DNA of 64,000 nt from Pseudomonas chlororaphis subsp. piscium (GTDB taxonomy: Bacteria > Pseudomonadota > Gammaproteobacteria > Pseudomonadales > Pseudomonadaceae), in contig NZ_CP027707.1 of assembly GCF_003850345.1 (NCBI RefSeq), positions 186,001 to 250,000 on the forward strand, given 5' to 3'. This document shows positions 17,604-27,618 of this stretch, piece by piece (position 1 is the first letter of the stretch; every line of letters starts with the position of its first letter). A program made the position numbers and the translations under genes. The notes under the pieces are model-generated. The model saw only the letters and a list, made by a program, of their open reading frames with translations. It did no database searches and was not told where the DNA came from.

Positions 17604-19684
17604 GCGGATTCTTTACCGGCGTACCCCCCGCGCGCGACTGGTTCTACGGCGTGCGCACCTTTGCCGCGTCGATGATCGCGCTGTACATCGCCATGCTTAT
17701 GCAGATGCCGCGTCCGTACTGGGCGATGGCCACGGTGTACATCGTCTCCAGCCCGTTCGTCGGGCCCACCAGCTCCAAGGCGCTGTACCGCGCCATCGGC
17801 ACTTTGCTCGGCGCCTCGGCGGCGGTGCTGTTCGTGCCGATGTTCGTGCAGAGTCCTTATCTGCTGGTGGTGATCATCGCCCTGTGGACCGGGATCCTGC
17901 TGTTCCTCTCCCTGCACCTGCGCACCGCCAACAGCTATGCGCTGATGCTGGCCGGCTACAGCCTGCCGCTGATCGCCCTGCCGGTGGTGGATAACCCGCT
18001 GGGGGTGTGGGACGTGGCGGAGGCCCGTACCGAGGAGATCTTCCTCGGCATCGTCTGTGCGGCCGTGATCGGCAGCATGTTCTGGCCACGGCGGCTGGCG
18101 CCGGTGTTCGTCGATTCGGCGGGCAAATGGTTCGCCGATGCGTCCACCTACAGCCAGCGGTTTCTCAGCCGCGACGTGCGGCCCGAAGAAGTCAGCGCCT
18201 TGCGTGCGTCCATGGTCGCCACCTTCAACAGCCTGGAGCTGATGATCGGCCAGTTGCCCCACGAAGGTGCGCGCCCGCAGACCGTGCGCAATACCAAGGA
18301 ACTGCGCGGGCGCATGATCCACCTGCTGCCCGTGGTGGACGCCCTGGACGATGCGCTGTACGCCCTGGAGCGGCGCACCCCAGAGCTGGTGGATAGGTTC
18401 GCGCCGCTGCTGGCCCAGGCGGGCGAATGGCTGGAAAGCACCGCCCAGGGCGCGTCGGTCGAGCGCTGGCAGGCCCTGCGTGGCCAGCTTGAAGCGCTGC
18501 AACCCGATGCCGAAGCCCTCGACGACCGGCGCCAGTTGCTGTTTTCCAACGCCCTGTACCGCCTCGGCGAATGGATCGACTTGTGGCAGGACTGCCGCAG
18601 CCTGCAACACGCCATCCAGTGCGAAAGCCAGGACATCTGGCGCGCGGTCTATCGCCACTGGCGCTTGGGCCGCCTGACGCCCTTCCTCGACCGCGGGTTG
18701 ATGCTGTATTCGGTGGCTTCCACTGTCCTGGCGATCATCGTCGCCTCGGTGCTGTGGATCCTCCTGGGCTGGACCGACGGCGGCAGCGCGGTGATCCTCG
18801 CAGCGGTGGCCTGCAGCTTCTTCGCCTCGATGGACGACCCGGCGCCGCAGATCTACCGGTTCTTCTTCTGGACCGCGATGTCGGTGCTGTTCGCCAGCCT
18901 CTACCTGTTCCTGATCCTGCCCAACCTGCACGATTTCCCGATGCTGGTGCTGGCCTTCGCCGTGCCCTTCATCTGCGTCGGCACCCTGACGGTGCAACCG
19001 CGCTTTTACCTGGGCATGCTGCTGACCATCGTCAACACCTCGTCCTTCATCAGCATCCAGGGTGCCTACGACGCCGATTTCATGAGCTTCGCCAACTCCA
19101 ACCTGGCCGGGCCCATGGGCTTGCTGTTCGCCTTTGTCTGGACCCTGGTCGCGCGGCCGTTCGGCTCGGAACTGGCGGCCAAGCGCCTGACCCGTTTCAG
19201 CTGGCAGGACATCGTCGGCATGACCGAACCCGCCAACCTGGCCGAACACCGTCATCTGGGCGTGCAGATGCTCGACCGCCTGATGCAGCACCTGCCGCGG
19301 CTGGCCATGACCGGCCAGGACACCGGCGCGGCCCTGCGCGAAGTGCGGGTCGGCCTGAACCTGCTGGACCTGCTGGCCTATGCCCCGCGGGCACAGGGTA
19401 ACGCGCAGGCACTGTTGCGCCAGGTGGTGGCCGAGGTCGGCGCCTACTTCAAGGCCTGCCTCAAGGCCGGCGAACGCCTGCCGGCGCCGAGCGGCCTGTT
19501 GATGACCCTGGACCGCACCCGCCGCACCCTGGATGCCCACAGCCAGGACGACCGCGAAACCCGTTTGCACCTGCTGCATGCCCTCAGCGGCCTGCGCCTG
19601 GCCCTGCTGCCTGGCGTGGAGTTCGTCGGCGGCGGCGAACTTGAGGAACCGCTGCCCCATGGCATCGATGGAGCGCCTTTATGA
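17600..19684 (+). CDS. FUSC family inner membrane transporter (AaeB-like)
   Basis: This 694-residue protein has two blocks of membrane helices separated by a large soluble region, the FUSC/AaeB architecture. The N-terminal block starts VRTFAASMIALYIAMLMQMPRPYWAMATVYIVS and contains the family motif MPRPYWAM. The second block starts near residue 365 (LMLYSVASTVLAIIVASVLWIL). Related pumps export p-hydroxybenzoate and similar aromatic acids, or fusaric acid, using a HlyD adaptor and outer membrane channel, all encoded here. The TTG start overlaps the MarR stop. Confidence 0.9.
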   Translation: MSGFFTGVPPARDWFYGVRTFAASMIALYIAMLMQMPRPYWAMATVYIVSSPFVGPTSSKALYRAIGTLLGASAAVLFVPMFVQSPYLLVVIIALWTGILLFLSLHLRTANSYALMLAGYSLPLIALPVVDNPLGVWDVAEARTEEIFLGIVCAAVIGSMFWPRRLAPVFVDSAGKWFADASTYSQRFLSRDVRPEEVSALRASMVATFNSLELMIGQLPHEGARPQTVRNTKELRGRMIHLLPVVDALDDALYALERRTPELVDRFAPLLAQAGEWLESTAQGASVERWQALRGQLEALQPDAEALDDRRQLLFSNALYRLGEWIDLWQDCRSLQHAIQCESQDIWRAVYRHWRLGRLTPFLDRGLMLYSVASTVLAIIVASVLWILLGWTDGGSAVILAAVACSFFASMDDPAPQIYRFFFWTAMSVLFASLYLFLILPNLHDFPMLVLAFAVPFICVGTLTVQPRFYLGMLLTIVNTSSFISIQGAYDADFMSFANSNLAGPMGLLFAFVWTLVARPFGSELAAKRLTRFSWQDIVGMTEPANLAEHRHLGVQMLDRLMQHLPRLAMTGQDTGAALREVRVGLNLLDLLAYAPRAQGNAQALLRQVVAEVGAYFKACLKAGERLPAPSGLLMTLDRTRRTLDAHSQDDRETRLHLLHALSGLRLALLPGVEFVGGGELEEPLPHGIDGAPL

Positions 19685-19890
19685 TCGGTGACCTGGATAT
19701 CAGCGGGGTGTTCCTGCCCACGCTGCTGGTGCTGATGGGCATTACCTATGGCTTGTACCTGGTGGTCCACGGGCTGCTGACGCGCCTGCATTTTTATCGT
19801 CTGGTCTGGCACCGGGCTTTGTTCAACGTTGGTCTGTACGCTTTGCTGCTCGGCGCCGTGGACTCACTCAGTCGATACCTGATGACATGA
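19681..19890 (+). CDS. DUF1656 family small membrane protein (AaeX-like)
   Basis: A protein of 69 residues with two hydrophobic segments (VFLPTLLVLMGITYGLYLVV and ALFNVGLYALLLGAV), matching DUF1656/AaeX. Such proteins always accompany FUSC-type pumps; their exact role is not known. It overlaps both neighbours by four bases. Confidence 0.9.
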   Translation: MIGDLDISGVFLPTLLVLMGITYGLYLVVHGLLTRLHFYRLVWHRALFNVGLYALLLGAVDSLSRYLMT

Positions 19891-20783
19891 AAAAACCTTT
19901 ATTGACCATTGGCCGTGTGGTCCTGACGTTGCTGGTGGTGAGCTTCGCGGTCGTGGTGGTCTGGCGCATGGTGATGTACTACATGTTCGCGCCCTGGACC
20001 CGGGACGGGCATATCCGTGCCGACATCGTGCAGATCGCCCCGGACGTTTCCGGGCTGATCCAGCAGGTGCAGGTGCGTGACAACCAGCTGGTCAAGCGCG
20101 GCCAGGTGCTGTTCAGCATCGACCAGGACCGTTTCAGCCTGGCCCTGCGCCAGGCCAGGGCGTCCCTGGCCGACCGCCAGGAAACCCTGGCCCAGGCCCA
20201 ACGAGAGGCCAAGCGCAACCTCGGCCTGGGCAACCTGGTGCCGCGCGAGCAGCTGGAAGAAAGCCAGTCCCGCGTGGCCCGTGCCCAGTCGGCCCTGGCC
20301 GAAGCCCAGGTGGCGGTGGACAGCGCCCAGCTGAACCTCGACCGTTCGGTGATCCGCAGCCCGGTGGATGGCTACGTCAACGACCGCGCGCCGCGCACCC
20401 AGGAGTTCGTCACCGCCGGGCGCCCGGTGTTGTCGGTGGTGGACAGCAATTCCTTCCACATCGACGGTTATTTCGAAGAAACCAAGCTCGACGGCATTCA
20501 TATCGGCCAGAGCGTCGATATCCGGGTGATCGGCGATCGCGCGCGGCTGCGCGGGCATGTCGAAAGCATCGTCGCCGGCATCGAGGATCGCGACCGCAGC
20601 AGCGGCTCCAACCTGCTGCCCAACGTCAACCCGGCCTTCAGCTGGGTGCGCCTGGCCCAGCGGATTCCGGTGCGCATTGCCTTCGACGAGGTGCCGGAAG
20701 ACTTCCGCATGATCGCCGGGCGTACCGCCACTGTGTCGATCATCGACGATCAGGCGCCAACCCGGTCGGAGCCGGCGCAATGA
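19887..20783 (+). CDS. HlyD-type periplasmic adaptor (AaeA-like)
   Basis: The 298-residue product has an N-terminal membrane anchor (VVLTLLVVSFAVVVVWRMV) and a biotinyl-lipoyl-like half motif (VQIAPDVSGLIQQVQVRDNQLVKRGQVLFSID). A helical hairpin and the matching second half (LNLDRSVIRSPVDGYVNDR) follow. It would link the FUSC pump to the outer membrane channel. It overlaps the DUF1656 gene and the channel gene by four bases each. Confidence 0.92.
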   Translation: MKKPLLTIGRVVLTLLVVSFAVVVVWRMVMYYMFAPWTRDGHIRADIVQIAPDVSGLIQQVQVRDNQLVKRGQVLFSIDQDRFSLALRQARASLADRQETLAQAQREAKRNLGLGNLVPREQLEESQSRVARAQSALAEAQVAVDSAQLNLDRSVIRSPVDGYVNDRAPRTQEFVTAGRPVLSVVDSNSFHIDGYFEETKLDGIHIGQSVDIRVIGDRARLRGHVESIVAGIEDRDRSSGSNLLPNVNPAFSWVRLAQRIPVRIAFDEVPEDFRMIAGRTATVSIIDDQAPTRSEPAQ

Positions 20784-22228
20784 ACAACGCCCTGCGTGTG
20801 GTCGCGGCCGGGCTTGGTTTGTTGCTGTCGGCCTGTCAGATGGTCGGCCCGGACTACCAACTGCCGGAAGACGCGGCGCTGCATCGCAGCGATTTGCAGG
20901 GCGACCTGGCCGGTTCGAGCGACAGCGTGGTCTCGGCGCCGGTCCCGGCGGATTGGTGGCGCTTGTACCAGGACCCGCGGCTGGACCAGCTGGTGCAGCA
21001 GGCCATGGCCTCCAACACCGACCTGCGGGTCGCGGCGGCCAACCTGGCGCGGGCCCGCGCCCAGGTCGACGAGGCCCAGGCGGCCGGCGGCTGGAGCGGT
21101 GGGGCCAAGGCCGGGGTCGAGCGTTTGCAGGAATCCGGCGAAGCCTTCCTGCTGCCGGAGAAAGTGCCGGTGGCCAACGTCGGTAACCTGTCCGTCAGCA
21201 CCTCTTATCAGTTCGACCTGTTCGGCACCCTGCAACGCGGCATCGAGGCGGCCAAGGCCAATGCCGACGCGACCCAGGCCGCGGCAGACACCGCGCGCAT
21301 CACCTTGGTGGCGGATGTGGTGCGGGCCTACACGCAGATCTGCGCGGCCAACGAAGAGCGCGAGATCGCCGAGCACTCCCTGAGCCTGCAAGCCCAGAGC
21401 ACCGCGCTGATCCAGCGCCTGCGCGACGCCGGGCGTGGCGACGAAACCCAGGTCACCCGCTCCCAGACCCAGTTCAAGTCCCTGCGCGCCGAACTGCCGC
21501 GCTACGAGGCGGCGCGCCAGTCGGCGCTGTTCCGCCTGTCGATGCTGCTGGCCAAACCGGTGGAGCAACTGCCCGCTGGCACCGGCAGTTGCGCCGAGTT
21601 GCCCCACATTGCGCAATTGTTGCCGGTGGGTGACGGTGCGACCCTGCTCAAGCGCCGTCCGGATGTGCGCCAGGCCGAGCGCCGGCTGGCCGCCGCCACC
21701 GCGGAAATCGGCGTGGCCACCGGCGCCCTGTACCCCGACATCAGCATCGGTGCCACCGTCGGCACCGTGGGCATCGTCGACAACCTCGGCAAACCCTCCA
21801 CCAACCGCTGGGGCTTTGGCCCGTTGATCAGCTGGACGGTACCGGCCAACGGCGCCCGCGAACGCATTCATGAGGCCGAAGCCGCCAGCCAGGGCGCCTT
21901 GGCGCATTTCGACGGAGTGGTGCTCAACGCCATCCGCGAAACCCAGACCGGCCTGGCCCAATACAGCGCCCAACTGCAACGCCGCGACGCCCTGGCCGAT
22001 GCCGAGCAGTCGGCGCGGCAGGCCGCCGACCAGACCCACCGCTTCTTCCAGGCTGGCCGCGAGTCGTTCCTCGCCGACCTGCAGGCGACCCGCACTTACA
22101 CCGACGTACGGGCCCAACTGGCGGCGGCCAACACCCAGGTGGCGATGAGTCAGATCGACCTGTTCCTGGCCCTGGGCGGTGGCTGGGAAAGCGGACGAAC
22201 GCAAGCCTCGAACCCCGGCAAACCCTGA
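20780..22228 (+). CDS. NodT-type outer membrane efflux lipoprotein
   Basis: This 482-residue protein begins with a lipoprotein signal (AAGLGLLLSAC) followed by QMVGPDY, the classic start of the NodT/OprM family. DWWRLYQDPRLDQLVQQAMASNTDLRVA and the internal duplication (LKRRPDVRQAERRLAAATAEIGVATG) are typical. It completes the tripartite pump encoded by the three genes before it. Confidence 0.93.
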   Translation: MNNALRVVAAGLGLLLSACQMVGPDYQLPEDAALHRSDLQGDLAGSSDSVVSAPVPADWWRLYQDPRLDQLVQQAMASNTDLRVAAANLARARAQVDEAQAAGGWSGGAKAGVERLQESGEAFLLPEKVPVANVGNLSVSTSYQFDLFGTLQRGIEAAKANADATQAAADTARITLVADVVRAYTQICAANEEREIAEHSLSLQAQSTALIQRLRDAGRGDETQVTRSQTQFKSLRAELPRYEAARQSALFRLSMLLAKPVEQLPAGTGSCAELPHIAQLLPVGDGATLLKRRPDVRQAERRLAAATAEIGVATGALYPDISIGATVGTVGIVDNLGKPSTNRWGFGPLISWTVPANGARERIHEAEAASQGALAHFDGVVLNAIRETQTGLAQYSAQLQRRDALADAEQSARQAADQTHRFFQAGRESFLADLQATRTYTDVRAQLAAANTQVAMSQIDLFLALGGGWESGRTQASNPGKP

Positions 22229-22320
22229 GGCCGTTGCTATGCTTTGATCAGTTGGGTGAGCACCTTGCGTCCAGTGCTCGGCCAGCGGTCAGGCACGTGA
22301 TGGTCATGGGGATTCGAATA

Positions 22321-22962
22321 ATGAAAAACCCTTATGCTCTCGGCTTCTGGTGCGCCATCGTTGCACTGGTGCTGCTTTCTGCGACTTATTTCTACGGTGT
22401 CATGCTGGCGCACCAGATCGACAAGGCAATGATCTTTCTCGACAGCGCCAGCGCGCTGATTGCGGTGAGCGCCATCGTCTTCGTGGCCTGGACGTCGTTC
22501 CAGACCCAGAAAATCAAGAAAAAACAGCTGGAGCAGGGCAAGACCCTGGTGGCGATCTGGGACACCAAAGTCGCCCTGCGCCGGGTCGAAACGGTGTTCG
22601 ACCGTTACTTCTGGGGCAGTTACTGGCAGCCGGGGCGGACCTTCCAGGAAGTCATGGGCGAGTTGACCGGCACCCCCCTGGAAAAAAGCCTCGAAGCCCT
22701 GAAAAAACAGTGTGTACTGCTGGATAAACAGGCCGCGGACGGTCGCCACTGGCTGAACAACGCCCGCGAACTGTCTGACGTCGCCGCCGCCATGGCCCGC
22801 GAGCGCTATCAACTGGACTTCTGCGACCCGCGTTCGGAAACGCCGGGTGGCGCGGTGATCAACCGGGATTTCGAAGTGCTGGTCTACACCTGGACCGCCC
22901 GCCTGAAAAGCTTCGATCACCAGCTCGACGCGTTGGAAGTCGAATACTCCGAGCACGCCTAG
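22321..22962 (+). CDS. Membrane protein of unknown function
   Basis: From ATG 22321 (GGGGA eight bases upstream) the product is 213 residues. Two membrane helices (ALGFWCAIVALVLLSATYFYG and ASALIAVSAIVFVAWTSF) are followed by a basic KIKKK stretch and a cytoplasmic, mostly helical domain of about 150 residues. I do not recognise the family. It is 92 bases after the efflux operon and may be read through from it, but no functional link is visible. Confidence 0.7.
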   Translation: MKNPYALGFWCAIVALVLLSATYFYGVMLAHQIDKAMIFLDSASALIAVSAIVFVAWTSFQTQKIKKKQLEQGKTLVAIWDTKVALRRVETVFDRYFWGSYWQPGRTFQEVMGELTGTPLEKSLEALKKQCVLLDKQAADGRHWLNNARELSDVAAAMARERYQLDFCDPRSETPGGAVINRDFEVLVYTWTARLKSFDHQLDALEVEYSEHA

Positions 22963-22986
22963 CTGCCGAAGGTAGGCCCGGAAACC

Positions 22987-23141
22987 CTGTAGCCGCTGCC
23001 GAGCGTGCGAGGCTGCGACCGGTTTGGGCGGCATTCCGACGGAGCAATCGCAAAACCTGAATCCGCTATCTACCTGGAAAAACGCGTCGTCTGGCCTACG
23101 ACTGCTGCGCAATCGATCGCAGGCTGCGCCAGCGGCTACAG
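22987..23141. repeat. Paired repetitive element of the CTGTAGCCGCTGCC class
   Basis: The element starts CTGTAGCCGCTGCCGAGCG and ends GCGCCAGCGGCTACAG, so its two ends are inverted copies about 155 bases apart. The same class occurs at 47166-47303 and 60126-60226. It fills most of the 345-base gap 22963-23307; the rest of the gap (23142-23307) holds the presumed promoter of the YdgA gene. Confidence 0.7.
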
Positions 23142-23307
23142 GGTGTGTTTTGCCTTCGCCTGTTCACGACTTTTCACATGGAAAGGTTGGGCCGCCCGGC
23201 CTGGCCGGTGCTAATCTTCGGCAGTTTTACGCACAGTCGAGCCACAACCCGTGCCGGGTTCAGGGAAGACGACCACACATTCAACAACGGATCGATCGGG
23301 TCAAATA

Positions 23308-24816
23308 ATGAATAAATCAGCAGGCGTACTGTTAGGAATCGTCGTCGCAGTGGGCGCTATCAGCGCCGGCGGCGCCTGGTATACCGGGACCAAGCTGGAA
23401 GGGGTGCTGCAAACCTCTATTGCCGACGCCAACAAGGAACTCCAGGCGGCCATGGTCGGTTCCAACGGTACCGCCAGCCTGGAGCTGGTCTCGCTGGAGC
23501 GCAATCTGTTCAGCAGCACCGCGCGCTACCGCCTCAAGGGCCAGGGCGAGATGTTCGGCGACAGCGCCGAGGGCGTCGAACTGGTGTTCGTCGATCGCAT
23601 CGAACACGGCCCGCTGCCGTTCTCGCGCCTGATGACCCTGAAATGGCTGCCGGTCATGGCCACCAGTCACTACGAGCTGGAAAAGAACGCCCTGACCGAG
23701 AAATGGTTCGCCGCCACCAAGGATGTTTCCCCGCTCAAGGGCGTGGTCAACCTGGGTTACGACCGTTCCGCCACCGGCAACCTGGAGTTGCTGCCGCTGG
23801 AGACGGCCCTGGATGACAAATCGACCCTCAAGTTCTCCGGCCTGAAGCTGGACCTCTCGACCAGCACCGAAGCGCAGAAGGTCAAGGCCGAAGGCTACAT
23901 GGACAGCCTCAAGCTCAACAGCGTCGCCGAAGACCAGACCCCGGTGCAGGTCGAGCTCAACGGCCTGACCCTGGCCAGTAACCTGACCAAGAGCAACTAT
24001 GGCTTCTACGTCGGCGACAACACCCTGGAGCTGACCAGCACCAAGGCCACGTTCGGCGAGAAACAGTCGGTGCTCAGCTTCAAGAATTCGCAGATCAAGA
24101 GCGCCACCGACGAGAAGGGCGCCCACCTGGCCGGCCGTGCCGACTACAAGATCGGCGAAGTCGCCCTCAACGGCAAAGCCGTCGGTTCGGCGCAAATGAC
24201 CTGGAGCATGAAGAACCTCGACATCGCCTCCGGCATGTCGCTGATGCAGGTCTACCAGAACAAGCTGCAACCTTACGAAGACGCCGTCGCCGCGGCCGAA
24301 GCCGCCGGGGAGCCAGCGCCCGAGCTGAACCTGAGCGAGGCCGAGCAGGCCCAGGTCAAGGCTGACCTGGACAAGCTGCTGGCTGCCCAGCCGCACATCG
24401 CCCTGGAAAACCTCTCGTTCAAGACCGCCAACGGCGAAAGCCGCCTGAGCCTGGTGGTGGACCTGAACAAGCCGCAATCCATGGATCTGCCGCCGGCCGA
24501 ACTGAGCAAGCAACTGCTCACCCAGCTGGACCTGAACCTGCTGCTGTCCAAGCCGATGATCGCCGACGTGGCGGCGTTGCAGGCGCAACTGGATGGTGTG
24601 ATCGACGCCAAGGCGATCGCCGACCAGGGCAGCATGGCCGCCGACATGGTCAGCGGCATGGCGCTGGGTACCCAGTTGGCCAAGCTGGAAGGCAACGACA
24701 TCGTTTCCAAGGTGCGCTATGCCAACAACGAAGTGGACTTCAACGGCCAGAAAATGACGCCTGAGCAGTTCGTCGGTTTTGTCATGAGCAAACTGGGGCC
24801 AGTCACCATCCAGTAA
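23308..24816 (+). CDS. YdgA family protein (DUF945)
   Basis: A protein of 502 residues. An N-terminal signal-anchor (AGVLLGIVVAVGAISAGGAWYTG) is followed by the DUF945 pattern: LVSLERNLFSSTARYRL, FVDRIEHGPLPFSRL and the long beta-rich periplasmic body, ending in EVDFNGQKMTPEQFVGFVM. YdgA-like proteins are inner-membrane-anchored periplasmic proteins of unclear function. Strong terminators follow the gene. Confidence 0.85.
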   Translation: MNKSAGVLLGIVVAVGAISAGGAWYTGTKLEGVLQTSIADANKELQAAMVGSNGTASLELVSLERNLFSSTARYRLKGQGEMFGDSAEGVELVFVDRIEHGPLPFSRLMTLKWLPVMATSHYELEKNALTEKWFAATKDVSPLKGVVNLGYDRSATGNLELLPLETALDDKSTLKFSGLKLDLSTSTEAQKVKAEGYMDSLKLNSVAEDQTPVQVELNGLTLASNLTKSNYGFYVGDNTLELTSTKATFGEKQSVLSFKNSQIKSATDEKGAHLAGRADYKIGEVALNGKAVGSAQMTWSMKNLDIASGMSLMQVYQNKLQPYEDAVAAAEAAGEPAPELNLSEAEQAQVKADLDKLLAAQPHIALENLSFKTANGESRLSLVVDLNKPQSMDLPPAELSKQLLTQLDLNLLLSKPMIADVAALQAQLDGVIDAKAIADQGSMAADMVSGMALGTQLAKLEGNDIVSKVRYANNEVDFNGQKMTPEQFVGFVMSKLGPVTIQ

Positions 24817-24821
24817 GCCTA

Positions 24822-24844
24822 GAAAACCCCTTCGCGGGGTTTTC
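24822..24844 (+). terminator. Terminator hairpin after the YdgA gene
   Basis: GAAAACCCC-TTCGC-GGGGTTTTC, a perfect 9-bp stem ending in TTTTC, six bases after the stop codon. Confidence 0.85.
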
Positions 24845-24850
24845 AGCCAG

Positions 24851-24893
24851 AAACGCCCGGCCTCCGTAGCACGGATCTGCCGGGCGTTTTTTT
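24851..24893 (+). terminator. Second strong terminator
   Basis: The outer stem AAACGCCCGGC/GCCGGGCGTTT encloses an inner TCCGT-AGC-ACGGA stem and ends in seven T. It lies seven bases after the first terminator, making a tandem pair. The rest of the 312-base gap, 24894-25128, leads to pgaA. It must hold the pga promoter, but I see no clear operator in it. Confidence 0.88.
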
Positions 24894-25128
24894 GCCTGCA
24901 TCCGACGGCAGAATCCCCACCCAGAGCCTCCTTGAACATGGCTACAGGCCACGTCGTTCGCGGATTCTGGCAAAAACGAATCTGAAGAAATATTGCATTT
25001 GCGCATCTGCATCAGCCTTGCGTGGAAGACTCCGCCCCAATCTGGCCGAGTCATCTGATTCGGCTTCCTGGCACGTATCAGGCGGGGGGACACAAGACCC
25101 CGGCTAGCCATGTAAGGACGCTGAAGAA

Positions 25129-27606
25129 ATGCCGCCCATTGTTCACCCCGTTCGCCTTTATGGTTTGCGACCGCTGTTTCGCCTGGCGTTATGCAGCCAA
25201 TTGCTGTGGCCGACCCTGGCCCTCGCCGACCCGGCGTACGACCGCCTGATTCTCGACGCCCGCGCCGGCAGCTATGCGCCAGCCCTGACCCATTTGCGCC
25301 AGGTGCCGGCCGACCGCCTGAGCACCGGGCTGGTCAGCGACCACCTGCAGATCGCCAGCTGGGCCGGCCTCGACACCGAAGTAGTGAATGTCTATGAAAC
25401 CCAGGCCCGTGGCCGGGTGCTGCCGATCCAGGCGCTGACCGCCACCGCCCGTGCCTACCGCAATCTGCAGCGCTGGGACTCGGCGATCCAGGTGTACCGC
25501 CTGGCCCTCGAACGCGACCCACAGAGCCCCGACCTGCAACTGGGCCTGGCCCTGACCCAGGCTGATGCCGGCAAGCCTGAGGAGGCCGTGCGCCGTGCCC
25601 GCGAACTGGTGGCGGCCAAGCCTGACGATGCCACCCGCCGCCTGGCCTTGGGCTATGCCTTGACCCGCGCCGGTTCGCCGTATGACGCGTTGTTCGAGTT
25701 CGACCAGGCGTTCATCCGCGCCGGCACCCGACCGGAAGTCGCCCGCGAATACGTATTCGCCCTGCAACGGGCACGCCTGCCGGAACCGGCCTTGCGCCTG
25801 GCGCGCCAGCGTCCGGGGCTGATCGATCCGGTGATTGAGCGTCGTCTGCAAGGCGACCTGGCCGCCGAGCGCGTGCGCCTGGCCGAGCTGGCCAGCCGCA
25901 GCGAGAAAGAGCGTTATGTCATCGCCGACCGCGCCCTGGCCGATTACGACCAGTTGCTCGCCACCTGGACCCCGGACCCGGCGGCCAAGGACGACGTGAC
26001 CCGCTGGCGCATCGACCGCATGGGCGCGCTCAAGGCCCGGGCGCGCACCGCCCAAGTGATTGACCAATACCACAAGCTGACCGCCGAAGACGTGGCCATC
26101 CCCACCTACGCCCGGCGTTGGGTGGCGGCTTCCTACCTGGACCAGCGCCAGCCGGAGATCGCCAGCGACCTCTATCGCCAGGTGCTGGCGGCGCCGGATG
26201 CCGATGTCAGCGACCGCGTCGAAGACAGCACCGCGCTGTATTACGCGCTGCTGGAAAGCGATCGCCCGCAGGAAGCGCAACAGGTCGCCGACGACCTGGC
26301 CAAGAATCAGAAACCGCGGGTCGAGCTCAAGGGCCTGCCGGTGGGCAACCCCAACGATGAATGGATGGACGCCCAGCAGCTCGCCGCGCAGTCCGGCACC
26401 TACAGCGCCGACCTGCCGGGCAGCGAGCAGCGCCTGGCCAGCCTGGTGGACCAGGCGCCGGGCAATATCGGCCTGCGCGTGGCCCAGGCCAACCTGTACC
26501 AGGCCCGGGACTGGCCGCGTCGCGCCGAGGGCCTGCTCAAGGAAACCGAGAGCATGGCGCCGCGCGATGTCGGCCTCGAAGTTGCCCAGGGCCACACCGC
26601 CCAGGACCTGCAGGAATGGCGTCAGCTCGATGCCCTGACCGACGACGTGGTGCAGCGTTATCCCGACAACCGCCAAGTGCAGCGCCTGGCCCGCCAGCGC
26701 CAAGTGCACGACATGGCCGAGCTGCGGGTCGAGACCTATGGCGGCAAGAGCTACGGCGGCGGCAACAACGGTGCCGGCGCGGTCTCCGGCAGCAAGGATT
26801 TCGGCATCGAGACGGTGCTCTACAGCCCGCCGATCGATGAAGACTGGCGGCTGTTCGGCGGCCTCGGCTATGCCACCGGCGACTTCCAGGAAGGCACCGG
26901 GCACCACCGCTGGCAGCGTATCGGCGTGGAACGCCGGACCCGCGACATGACCCTGGAAGCGGAAGTCTCCAACCACTCCTACGGCTTCGACGACAAGCAG
27001 GGCGCGCGGCTGTCCCTGGCCCGCGACATCGACGATCACTGGCAGTACGGCGGCAGCCTGGAATACCTCTCGGCCAATACCCCGCTGCGGGCGCTCAACA
27101 GCAACATCTACGCCAATGGCGGCAGTGCGTTCCTGCGCTGGCGGGCCAACGAGAGCCGTGAATGGCGGCTGGCCCTGAGCCCCTCGCACTTCAGCGATGG
27201 CAACAACCGTCTCGAGGCCCTGCTCACCGGTCGCGAGGGCGTCTACGCCACGCCGCACGTGCAGGTCGACCTGGGCCTGGAACTCGGCGCCAGCCGCAAC
27301 AGCAAGGAAGACACGCCCTACTTCAACCCCAAGTCGGACTTCACGGTCCTGCCCACGGTGAACGTCAACCACGTGCTCTATCACCGCTACGAAACCTCCT
27401 GGAGCCAGCAGTTCCAGGTGGGCGCCGGTACCTACAGCCAGCGCGATTACTCCACCGGGGCGATCGGCCTGCTCAGTTATGGCCAGCGCGTGACCTGGAA
27501 CGACGTGTTCGAAGCCGGCGCCGCCCTGAGCGTGCTCAACCGGCCTTACGACGGCGACCGGGAAACCGACCTGCGCCTGCTCCTCGACCTTACCTATCGC
27601 TTCTAG
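25129..27606 (+). CDS. pgaA: Poly-beta-1,6-GlcNAc outer membrane export porin PgaA
   Basis: An 825-residue protein with a cleavable signal (ending TLALA-DP), a long TPR-like superhelical region (for example LQLGLALTQADAGKPEEAVRRARELV) of about 500 residues, and a C-terminal beta-barrel ending DLTYRF, with aromatic C-terminal Phe as in outer membrane proteins. PgaA binds the partly deacetylated polymer in the periplasm and passes it through the outer membrane. It is the first gene of pgaABCD. Confidence 0.93.
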   Translation: MPPIVHPVRLYGLRPLFRLALCSQLLWPTLALADPAYDRLILDARAGSYAPALTHLRQVPADRLSTGLVSDHLQIASWAGLDTEVVNVYETQARGRVLPIQALTATARAYRNLQRWDSAIQVYRLALERDPQSPDLQLGLALTQADAGKPEEAVRRARELVAAKPDDATRRLALGYALTRAGSPYDALFEFDQAFIRAGTRPEVAREYVFALQRARLPEPALRLARQRPGLIDPVIERRLQGDLAAERVRLAELASRSEKERYVIADRALADYDQLLATWTPDPAAKDDVTRWRIDRMGALKARARTAQVIDQYHKLTAEDVAIPTYARRWVAASYLDQRQPEIASDLYRQVLAAPDADVSDRVEDSTALYYALLESDRPQEAQQVADDLAKNQKPRVELKGLPVGNPNDEWMDAQQLAAQSGTYSADLPGSEQRLASLVDQAPGNIGLRVAQANLYQARDWPRRAEGLLKETESMAPRDVGLEVAQGHTAQDLQEWRQLDALTDDVVQRYPDNRQVQRLARQRQVHDMAELRVETYGGKSYGGGNNGAGAVSGSKDFGIETVLYSPPIDEDWRLFGGLGYATGDFQEGTGHHRWQRIGVERRTRDMTLEAEVSNHSYGFDDKQGARLSLARDIDDHWQYGGSLEYLSANTPLRALNSNIYANGGSAFLRWRANESREWRLALSPSHFSDGNNRLEALLTGREGVYATPHVQVDLGLELGASRNSKEDTPYFNPKSDFTVLPTVNVNHVLYHRYETSWSQQFQVGAGTYSQRDYSTGAIGLLSYGQRVTWNDVFEAGAALSVLNRPYDGDRETDLRLLLDLTYRF

Positions 27607-27618
27607 AAGAGTCCGAAG

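Noticed and set aside
17390..19660. A 756-codon open frame antisense to the FUSC transporter
   Set aside because: Composition of a shadow frame (Gln/His/Gly/Arg rich), no ribosome site, full overlap with a well-recognised transporter gene.
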